Positions 15,920 to 21,846 of a stretch of DNA of 23,011 nucleotides are shown here, one piece after another (the first letter of the stretch is position 1; each line of letters begins with the position of its first letter). The position numbers and the translations under genes were made by a program. A model generated the notes under the pieces. That model did no database searches and was not told the origin of the DNA. It saw nothing but the letters and a program-made list of their open reading frames with translations. The stretch spans positions 1-23,011 of the IMG/VR virus record IMGVR_UViG_3300009703_003175. One strand, given 5' to 3'. Origin of the DNA: a virus.

Positions 15920-16711
15920 ATGGCGTCTTACACAATTACAACAACTTGGGGACAAACACATTGGGACATCTATGCAAAAAGATGTGTAGAATCAATTGGT
16001 AAACATTGGCCAGATGACGTTGTAAAATATTTTTATCCTGATGACGTGTCACAGCAAGTTACAATTGCTAATTCATATTATTTTGATCTTAAACAGTCAC
16101 AACCTGAATTGCAAGAATTTATCGATAGAAACCAAAACAATGCACTGGTAAAAGAACGTATGCACAAGCCATTGCGTTCTGCATTCGAATATGATGTAAT
16201 TAGATTTTGCTACAAAGTTTACTGCATGTTAGATGCCGCAGAGCGTTGCACAACAGACATATTAATTTTTGTTGATGCAGATACTGTGACGTATAAAGAT
16301 GTGCCTACATCCTGGCTGGATCATATTGCTCCTATTGAAAAATTTTCTACATTTCTTGGCAGGCCAAAAAAAGGATTTTCTGAGACTGGATTTATAACTT
16401 TTAACATGACTTTGCCAGAGTCCAAAACATTTTTTGATCGGTGGCGAGAATATTACACAAAAGATCTTTGGGTAAACTTACAAGGCTTTACAGATTCATT
16501 TACATATGATGCCGCAAGGCTGGATACCACTGATAGAAAATTAGATAATGATCTAAATGATGGTAGATATCTTGGATATAGAGGATCTAAGCATCCATTT
16601 GTTAATTCAGAGCTAGGAGATTATATGGATCATCTCAAAGGTGAGCGAAAGGACATCCAATCATCCGTAGAAGATATGAAAGTTAAAAGGCAAGATGATC
16701 ACTGGCAATGA
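15920..16711 (+). CDS. GT-A glycosyltransferase (pair member 2)
   Basis: This 263-aa GT-A protein is a paralogue of the minus-strand gene 6584-7396. It has a similar N-terminal strand (YTITTTWGQTHWDIYAK), IFVDAD with the DAD metal site at 119-121, FLGR (145-148), ETGFITFN (155-162), TDSF (191-194), and HPFVNSELGDYMDHLKG (225-241), which is the clearest shared block. The C-termini also agree (a DDHWQ or NDYWNKIQ end). It is joined by ATGA to a GT-B gene, just as its paralogue is joined by GTGA to one. It follows the SGNH gene after a 14-nt A/T-rich gap that may hold a promoter, and has no Shine-Dalgarno sequence. Confidence 0.82.
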   Translation: MASYTITTTWGQTHWDIYAKRCVESIGKHWPDDVVKYFYPDDVSQQVTIANSYYFDLKQSQPELQEFIDRNQNNALVKERMHKPLRSAFEYDVIRFCYKVYCMLDAAERCTTDILIFVDADTVTYKDVPTSWLDHIAPIEKFSTFLGRPKKGFSETGFITFNMTLPESKTFFDRWREYYTKDLWVNLQGFTDSFTYDAARLDTTDRKLDNDLNDGRYLGYRGSKHPFVNSELGDYMDHLKGERKDIQSSVEDMKVKRQDDHWQ

Positions 16712-17562
16712 AGATAGCAGTGTTTCCAAAGACTTGCGCCATAGCGGGCAGGCCGGTGATGGCAGCTTTTATAAAGTCTCTCCAAGGAGAAGACTACGTC
16801 ATATGCGAAAATCACGAAAGACCAGAAGCAGATGTAGTTGTTATGTGGTCATGGCTTCTTGGAATGTACGGCCGTGATGCAATATACAATCACTACAAAA
16901 ACACAAAAACAAAGTTTTTAATATTAGAAGTAGGAGCACTTGCACGTAATCACTCTTGGAAGATTGCAATTGGTGGTATAAACCGTGACGCCGATTTTGC
17001 CAATTCCTCCGTTGATGATAAAAGACTATCATTGTTTAACTTGCATACAAGACCTTGGCGCAATAATGGAAAGTATATAATTGTGTGCGGACAAAATGAA
17101 AGATCACTTGCATGGGACCAAGGTACAACATCCGATTGGGCCCAATCAATGTTCAAATGGATTAGAAGGTATACCGAAATGCCAATTTGGTTTAGACCAC
17201 ATCCAAGATTTCCTGTATCCATCAAAGAATCAAAGAGCAACAATGTGCGTATCAGCACGCCGAAAAAAATTGGAAAAATAGATGAAGTAGACTTTGATAG
17301 TGCTTTGAAACACGCTTATGCTGTGGTCAATTACAACTCAAATCCAGCAATTGAATCTGTGTTGGCTGGAGTGCCTGTGTTTGTAGGTGAATCATCTTTG
17401 TGTTGGTCTGTTGGCAATGAAATAGGCACTAATCTTAATACACCTGCCACGCCCGATCGAACCGAGTGGCTGAAACAGATAAGTTATACTGAATGGTTTA
17501 CAAAAGAAATAGGAAATGGAATACCATGGAAGAGACTGAAACAAAATTTAATCGATGGGTAA
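16708..17562 (+). CDS. GT-B glycosyltransferase, capsule/Kdo-transferase-like (copy D)
   Basis: This 284-aa protein is closest to 7423-8409. It has RPHP (163-166), NYNSNPAIES (208-217), GVPVF (221-225), LCWSVG, PDRTEWL (249-255), then SYTEWFTKEIGNG and WKRL at the end. These align with RPHP, HNSTAAVDA, GVPVF, LAWDIG, PDRTQWL and NWTLEEVRNG of copy C. The N-terminal domain is about 40 residues shorter than in copy C, so acceptors may differ. It is translationally joined to the GT-A gene in front (ATGA). The gene for a small membrane protein begins inside its last 37 nt. Confidence 0.78.
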   Translation: MKIAVFPKTCAIAGRPVMAAFIKSLQGEDYVICENHERPEADVVVMWSWLLGMYGRDAIYNHYKNTKTKFLILEVGALARNHSWKIAIGGINRDADFANSSVDDKRLSLFNLHTRPWRNNGKYIIVCGQNERSLAWDQGTTSDWAQSMFKWIRRYTEMPIWFRPHPRFPVSIKESKSNNVRISTPKKIGKIDEVDFDSALKHAYAVVNYNSNPAIESVLAGVPVFVGESSLCWSVGNEIGTNLNTPATPDRTEWLKQISYTEWFTKEIGNGIPWKRLKQNLIDG

Positions 17563-17639
17563 CTAGAATATATTTCGGAACGATGATTTTTGGTTTTCCG
17601 TTAATCTATCTAATTCTTATATTTTTCGAGACAAGATGA
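17526..17639 (+). CDS. 37-residue single-pass membrane microprotein
   Basis: ATG 17526 opens a 38-codon frame ending in TGA 17637-17639. The protein has a charged N-terminal part (MEETETKFNRWVTR), one hydrophobic helix of about 20 residues (about 15-34, rich in Phe, Ile, Leu with one Pro), and ETR at the end. The positive residues before the helix suggest the N-terminus stays in the cytoplasm. The gene overlaps the GT-B end by 37 nt, and its stop overlaps the next start as ATGA, the junction seen all through this island. It fills what would otherwise be a 73-nt gap in a region almost without gaps. A role as membrane anchor for a glycosyltransferase complex is possible but unproved. No homologue is recognised. 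Confidence 0.6.
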   Translation: MEETETKFNRWVTRIYFGTMIFGFPLIYLILIFFETR

Positions 17640-18337
17640 ACAATTTTGTTTGTGTATGCACTGGTACCAAGTATGGTACACAATACGTAGACAAGTTGTA
17701 TAACATGGCTTGTCGACACGCTCACGATTTTAAGTTTCATGTCATTACTGATGTCAAGAAAGATTGGCGTCCTGAAATAAATCAAATAGTTGTTGATCCA
17801 ATTTATCCCACTTGGTGGAATAAAATCCATATATTCAGAGATGATATTGGCATTGAAGGCAGAGTGTTGTTTATGGATCTTGACGTTGTAATCTTTAGGA
17901 ACATCAACCATTTCTGGGACTTTGAAGGTGATGCTTTCATAATAATTCAGGATTTCAATAGATGTCGCATCAAGGATTATCCTGTAAGAAACTCTTCAGT
18001 TATGAAATTTAACGCCGGACAAGAAGTGCATGTATGGAACGATTTCAAGAAAGATCCACACAGCGTAATGAAAAAATATAGGGGTGATCAAGATTACATG
18101 ACTGCTAAATTTACTAATGGACCAATTTGGCCAAAGGAGTGGGTGATGTCTTACAAATGGGAGATTGGTTTAGAGCCAGGTGAAAAAAAACGTTCACCCC
18201 ATGATCTATTTGTAAAACAAGCGTACACAAATAGAAAACACAATCTACCGGATGAATGTAGTGTAGCTGTATTTCACGGTAAACCAAATCCTGCTGAAAT
18301 TGAACATGATCCTTTGGTGATACAAAACTGGAGATAA
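17636..18337 (+). CDS. GT-A glycosyltransferase (DLD type)
   Basis: This 233-aa protein has a GT-A/GT8-like layout. The N-terminus (NNFVCVCTGTKYG) is the first nucleotide-binding strand, WWNKIHIF precedes VLFMDLDVV with DLD at 81-83 as the metal site, and NAGQEVHVW, GDQDYM (150-155) and VAVFHGKPNP (about 211-219) complete the family pattern, where the late His helps bind metal or diphosphate. This type is frequent in cyanophage and pelagiphage genomes. It is not a close copy of the other GT-A proteins here, though the damaged gene at 562 is of a related kind. It is coupled by ATGA to the 37-aa membrane protein and ends 8 nt before the peroxiredoxin. Confidence 0.85.
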   Translation: MNNFVCVCTGTKYGTQYVDKLYNMACRHAHDFKFHVITDVKKDWRPEINQIVVDPIYPTWWNKIHIFRDDIGIEGRVLFMDLDVVIFRNINHFWDFEGDAFIIIQDFNRCRIKDYPVRNSSVMKFNAGQEVHVWNDFKKDPHSVMKKYRGDQDYMTAKFTNGPIWPKEWVMSYKWEIGLEPGEKKRSPHDLFVKQAYTNRKHNLPDECSVAVFHGKPNPAEIEHDPLVIQNWR

Positions 18338-18345
18338 CTAAAAAT

Positions 18346-18849
18346 ATGAAACTGTTTGATTTTCAAAAATATGGAGCAAAAGAGATGGATGTACCATCCG
18401 GCGAAGTCTTTATTCATAATATCCAAGATGACGAGATAGAAGGTGTTAATTTAGATCAATATGTAGGAGATAGAAATGTTATTATTATTGGCATCCCCGG
18501 TGCATTTACTCCCACTTGCACTGACAAGCATCTTCCAGGATTTGTAAAACACGAACAACAGTTTTATAAAAAAAACGTAGATGAAATAATTTGTTTAAGT
18601 GTAAATGATCCACATGTCATGATGGCATTCTCAGATTATATTAATCAGGATGGCTCTAGAATTGTAATGGCTGCAGATCCTTTTGGTGAAGTAAGTGAGC
18701 AAATTGGCACGTTGACTGACATGGGATTGTTAGGACAAAGAACAAAAAGATTCGCTGCCATTGTTAAAAATGGCAAGGTAGTTGATATGCTAATTGATGA
18801 AAGAGGATTAGATGTTTCAACTGCAGAAAATTGTTTTAAAAATTTATAA
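18346..18849 (+). CDS. Peroxiredoxin, Prx5 type
   Basis: This 167-aa thiol peroxidase reduces peroxides with a peroxidatic cysteine. The active-site motif is IPGAFTPTCTDKHLPGF with T55 and C58, the Prx5/AhpE-like form. R132 in LGQRTKRFAAIV is in the position of the conserved Arg. The Cys at 163 near the end is not at the usual resolving position, so whether the enzyme is 1-Cys or 2-Cys is open. No glutaredoxin domain is fused, so host thioredoxin or glutaredoxin would recycle it. The gene is oddly placed after glycosyltransferases. CTAAAAATA before the ATG resembles late-promoter boxes of T4-like phages but is weak. The next gene overlaps by one base (TAATG). Confidence 0.92.
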   Translation: MKLFDFQKYGAKEMDVPSGEVFIHNIQDDEIEGVNLDQYVGDRNVIIIGIPGAFTPTCTDKHLPGFVKHEQQFYKKNVDEIICLSVNDPHVMMAFSDYINQDGSRIVMAADPFGEVSEQIGTLTDMGLLGQRTKRFAAIVKNGKVVDMLIDERGLDVSTAENCFKNL

Positions 18850-19535
18850 TGGCATTATCTGATTATCAAGGCGAAACCATTATTGACTCTATAACCATTA
18901 AACAAGGTAAAAAACATTTCAACAATCTATGGATGCCACGTACTGTGTTCAACGATCCACATGGCAAAGATGCTTTTATAATTGGTAATGGCGAGTCAAG
19001 AATAGGATTTGATTTGTATAGTTTACCACAAGATACATATGGATGCAATGCTTTATACCGTGACTATGAGCCGGACTACTTGATAGTTGTAGATCAAATG
19101 ATGTATAAGGAAATTTTACAAAATGAGTATGATCAAAAAAACACAGTCTATACAAATCGCAACAATATAAAAAAGCATGGAGGATCTGCCAATCTCATTC
19201 CAAATAATCCACACAAAGGAGCAGGGACAACTGCTATGCATATTGCAATTCATGATGGTCATAATAGATTATTTTGCATTGGGTTCGATTGTGCTGAAGA
19301 TGGGCCTAACATTAATGTATACAAAGATACATCTTGCTATGATAAAGCTAAAACCAGTACTAACCTATCTCTATGGGGGAAACAAATATATGCGTTGGCT
19401 CACGATAATCCAGATGTTACTTTTGTGTTTGTAGATGGTAATCTACCTAATGAATTGATGTATTTGGCTAACTGTTCAACAATTTCTTATACCCAATTAA
19501 ATACGCACATAAATACTAACAATGAAACTGCCTGA
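18849..19535 (+). CDS. Uncharacterised protein, possible DUF115/GT42-like fold
   Basis: This 228-aa protein is not recognised with certainty. It has DAFIIGNGESRIGFDL (41-56), a nucleotide-loop-like segment followed by YGCNALYRDYEPDYLIVVD (64-82), then KGAGTTAMHIA and LFCIGFDCAED (141-151). The pattern IGNG.S...D....L....YGCNA and GFD recalls DUF115 and sialyltransferase-type (GT42) proteins, where the first motif binds the CMP-sugar. This is suggestive only. Kdo and sialic acid are both carried on CMP, so a CMP-sugar enzyme would suit a cluster with kdsA. It starts within the peroxiredoxin stop (TAATG) and overlaps the next gene by 14 nt. Confidence 0.6.
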   Translation: MALSDYQGETIIDSITIKQGKKHFNNLWMPRTVFNDPHGKDAFIIGNGESRIGFDLYSLPQDTYGCNALYRDYEPDYLIVVDQMMYKEILQNEYDQKNTVYTNRNNIKKHGGSANLIPNNPHKGAGTTAMHIAIHDGHNRLFCIGFDCAEDGPNINVYKDTSCYDKAKTSTNLSLWGKQIYALAHDNPDVTFVFVDGNLPNELMYLANCSTISYTQLNTHINTNNETA

Positions 19536-19881
19536 TAAAATAAAAATAGGTTGGAAAGATGTTGATATCACAAAAGTAAAAGTGTCGTTCGTAAAGAATA
19601 ATTCTGACTATTGGGGACAATATATTTGCAGGCAAAATAAAATAGAAATCCAAGAAGAAGCAGTTGGGCAAGATCTTGCCAACACTTTAGTGCATGAAAT
19701 TATACATGCAATTGTGTATCACTCCTCTCTAAACGCAGAAGGTGGTCCTCTATATGAAGGTGATAATGAAGAGCAGGCAGTCAACTCAATGACAAACTGG
19801 TTAATGGGAGTTTTCAAAGACAATCCATGGTTATTAGACTTTCTAAAAGAGAACATACACGGCAAAAAGGCCAAAAAATAA
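19522..19881 (+). CDS. Small HExxH zinc metalloprotein
   Basis: This 119-aa protein contains LVHEIIHAIVY (HExxH at 58-62) and EGDNEEQAVN (79-88), where a Glu at 83 or 84 can act as third zinc ligand, as in ImmA/IrrE- and SprT-like minimal metallopeptidases. The N-terminal half is a small beta region and the C-terminus is Lys-rich. Phages carry such proteins widely, but the target is not known. It overlaps the preceding gene by 14 nt and is the last gene before a strong promoter. The short AT-rich A6/T6 hairpin behind it (19875-19891) is too weak to call a terminator. Peptidase activity is inferred from the motif only. Confidence 0.75.
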   Translation: MKLPDKIKIGWKDVDITKVKVSFVKNNSDYWGQYICRQNKIEIQEEAVGQDLANTLVHEIIHAIVYHSSLNAEGGPLYEGDNEEQAVNSMTNWLMGVFKDNPWLLDFLKENIHGKKAKK

Positions 19882-19895
19882 CACTTTTTTGTTGG

Positions 19896-19924
19896 TTGAC
19901 GGTTTTGGTATAATACCATATAAT
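19896..19924 (+). promoter_or_regulatory. Strong sigma70-like promoter
   Basis: TTGACG at 19896-19901 and TATAAT at 19919-19924 are 17 nt apart, close to the consensus for host housekeeping RNA polymerase. The start would be near 19931, giving a leader of about 24 nt that includes AAGAGG (19941-19946). The -10 lies in an 18-bp perfect A/T palindrome (19919-19936), which could be an operator or simply sequence bias. Confidence 0.75.
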
Positions 19925-19954
19925 AATATTATTATACACAAAGAGGTAACAACA

Positions 19955-20284
19955 ATGACAAACGCACAATTAGTATTACAAAAAATACAAACAACATTAT
20001 GCCATGAAGGCACAACTTATAAAGGTAATTCAGGCACTTATATGTTTATTGAAGGAAAAACTACAGAAGAAGGAACCATTAATGGAGTTGTAAAAAAATT
20101 AGATGAACAAGGAGCGGCTAAAACTGCTGGTTCATTTAAAATTGTTGAGGATGGCACTGTATTCAGATTTACAGGTTTGGCAACTAAAACACTTTCTGCC
20201 ATTACCAAAGAAGTGCAATCACAAACACCAGATGCACATCCAGGAGCAGAGCCTGAAGAAAAACAAGAAGCAATTGCAGTCTAG
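19955..20284 (+). CDS. Conserved-looking small protein of unknown function
   Basis: The 109-aa product is unknown to me. It begins with an amphipathic helix (NAQLVLQKIQTTL), continues with beta-rich segments (TYKGNSGTYMFIEG, GTINGVVKKL, GSFKIVEDGTVFRFTG), and ends in a Glu/Pro/Ala-rich acidic tail. ATG 19955 is chosen because AAGAGG (19941-19946) is 8 nt in front and because upstream codons to 19889 would run through the promoter. It has the best promoter and ribosome site in the window and its own terminator, so it is probably made in quantity as a single-gene transcript. Neighbouring uvsW suggests a role around DNA or transcription, but that is a guess. Confidence 0.8.
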   Translation: MTNAQLVLQKIQTTLCHEGTTYKGNSGTYMFIEGKTTEEGTINGVVKKLDEQGAAKTAGSFKIVEDGTVFRFTGLATKTLSAITKEVQSQTPDAHPGAEPEEKQEAIAV

Positions 20285-20327
20285 CCAAAAAGAGCTTAGA
20301 ATATCAAATGTAAACAAAACAATTTTG

Positions 20328-20358
20328 ATTGCTGAGTCTACTTGGGCTCAGCAATTTT
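20328..20358 (+). terminator. Intrinsic terminator
   Basis: ATTGCTGAGTC (20328-20338) pairs with GGCTCAGCAAT (20345-20355) through 11 bp with one G-T pair around a 6-nt loop, and is followed by three more T. It comes 43 nt after the stop of the 109-aa protein gene. It works only for the plus strand, as the other side lacks a T run. Confidence 0.75.
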
Positions 20359-20363
20359 GGAGA
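20359..20363 (+). promoter_or_regulatory. Ribosome binding site deciding the uvsW start
   Basis: GGAGA lies 7 nt before TTG 20371 and directly after the terminator. It supports TTG 20371 as the start of uvsW, against TTG 20329, which falls within the terminator stem and has no ribosome site. Confidence 0.6.
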
Positions 20364-20370
20364 TCCATTC

Positions 20371-21822
20371 TTGCCGCACTGCAAAATAATAGTCAAAGAT
20401 GAAGTAAATGTAAAACTAGATGGCTTAGATCTTGTAACCAGAAGAAAATTAACAAATAAATTCAAATATGAGATACCAGGCGCACGTTTTATGCCTGCGG
20501 TAAAACTTGGTCGATGGGATGGCACTGTGTCATTTTTCACGCAAGGGGGATTAACTTTTGTTAATTTACTTGACGACATCGTACCAATACTTGAAGAAAG
20601 TAATTATACATTTGACTTAGAAGATAAAAGGGAAACCTGGAACTTATCGTTTGATCCTGTTGATAAAAATACTTTTGCTGACGTGACATGGCCCACAGGA
20701 CATACACATGAAGGACAATCGATTGTCTTACGTGATCATCAAGTTGAAGTTATTAATAATTTTATTAACAATCCACAGTGTCTGCAGGAAGTTGCCACCG
20801 CAGCTGGTAAAACAATAATTACAGCCGCACTAAGCAAATTAATTGAACCATATGGTAGAAGCATTATAATTGTTCCGAATAAATCATTGGTCACACAAAC
20901 AGAAGAAGATTATAAAAATATGGGATTGGATGTCGGAGTTTATTTTGGTGACAGGAAGGAGCCGGGCCATACCCACACAATTTGCACATGGCAATCTTTA
21001 AACATACTGGAAAAGAAACGACAAAATGCAGAAGATAATCTTATTGAAGTGTTCAAGAGAGATGTAGTATGTGTAATTGTTGATGAGGTACATATGGCAA
21101 AAGCGGATGTTTTGCGTAGATTACTTACGAATGTGTATGGTTATGTTCCTATCAGATGGGGACTAACTGGAACAATTCCAAAAGCAGATTATGAATATAA
21201 GTCAATCCACGTTGCACTTGGCGAAGTAATTAATAGAGTTTCAGCAGTCGAACTCCAGGAAAAAGGTCTATTGGCAAAGTGTAATATTGAGATACTACAA
21301 CTTTGGGACTATGTGGACTACAAAAACTATCGTGAAGAACAAACACATCTTGTTACAAAAAAAACAAGAATAAATTATATCGCAAGGATGATTGAACAAA
21401 TGCGTACATCAGGAAACACACTTGTACTTGTGGATCGAGTGAAGTCAGGCGAAATGTTATCTGAAACTATTATTAATTCTGTGTTTGTGCGTGGGGCAAC
21501 TAAGGCAGATGAAAGAAAAGAACATTATGATGATATTAAAACATCAAATGACAAAGTAATTGTTGCCACGTATGGAGTAGCTGCTGTTGGTATAAACTTG
21601 CCACGCATATTCAATCTTGTACTAGTCGAACCAGGAAAGTCATTTGTTAGAGTGATTCAATCCATAGGAAGAGGAATACGTAAAGCCCAGGACAAAGACT
21701 TTGTGCAAGTGTGGGACGTGTGCTCCACAGCAAAGTTTTCTAAACGTCATCTTACAGAACGCAAAAAGTTTTATCGTGAAGCACAATATCCTTTCACTGT
21801 GACAAAGGTTGACTATCAATAA
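20371..21822 (+). CDS. uvsW: UvsW-type SF2 DNA helicase (TTG start)
   Basis: This 483-aa ATP-dependent helicase corresponds to T4 UvsW (503 aa), which unwinds branched DNA and R-loops and shifts replication from origin-based to recombination-based starts. Counting from TTG 20371: motif I ATAAGKT (142-148), motif II DEVH (238-241), motif III LTGT (265-268), and motif VI QSIGRGIR (430-437). The N-terminal part with GRWDGTVSFF resembles the UvsW N-terminal domain. The start is placed at TTG 20371 with GGAGA 7 nt in front. The longer frame from TTG 20329 begins inside a terminator hairpin. The terminator implies that uvsW is read by read-through or from a promoter not seen. This gene is the main evidence that the contig is T4-like. 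Confidence 0.93.
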   Translation: MPHCKIIVKDEVNVKLDGLDLVTRRKLTNKFKYEIPGARFMPAVKLGRWDGTVSFFTQGGLTFVNLLDDIVPILEESNYTFDLEDKRETWNLSFDPVDKNTFADVTWPTGHTHEGQSIVLRDHQVEVINNFINNPQCLQEVATAAGKTIITAALSKLIEPYGRSIIIVPNKSLVTQTEEDYKNMGLDVGVYFGDRKEPGHTHTICTWQSLNILEKKRQNAEDNLIEVFKRDVVCVIVDEVHMAKADVLRRLLTNVYGYVPIRWGLTGTIPKADYEYKSIHVALGEVINRVSAVELQEKGLLAKCNIEILQLWDYVDYKNYREEQTHLVTKKTRINYIARMIEQMRTSGNTLVLVDRVKSGEMLSETIINSVFVRGATKADERKEHYDDIKTSNDKVIVATYGVAAVGINLPRIFNLVLVEPGKSFVRVIQSIGRGIRKAQDKDFVQVWDVCSTAKFSKRHLTERKKFYREAQYPFTVTKVDYQ

Positions 21823-21838
21823 AAAATAAGCATATAAT
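21809..21838 (+). promoter_or_regulatory. Sigma70-like promoter at the uvsW end
   Basis: TTGACT (21809-21814), within the last uvsW codons, and TATAAT (21833-21838) are 18 nt apart. The expected start at about 21845 is one or two bases from ATG 21847, so the transcript would be leaderless or nearly so. The box and the following bases match those before 15920. Confidence 0.6.
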
Positions 21839-21846
21839 ATAATAAT

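Noticed and set aside
16950-17258. 102-aa open frame on the minus strand
   Set aside because: Antisense to GT-B copy D; no ribosome site and no recognisable motif.
19875-19891. Terminator after the HExxH gene
   Set aside because: The hairpin is only A-T pairs (A6/T6) with one C-G closing pair; too weak to support.
19889-19954. Upstream start at 19889 for the 109-aa protein
   Set aside because: The extra codons run through the -35 and -10 boxes; a good ribosome site serves ATG 19955.
20329-20370. TTG 20329 as uvsW start
   Set aside because: It lies in the left arm of an intrinsic terminator and has no ribosome site.
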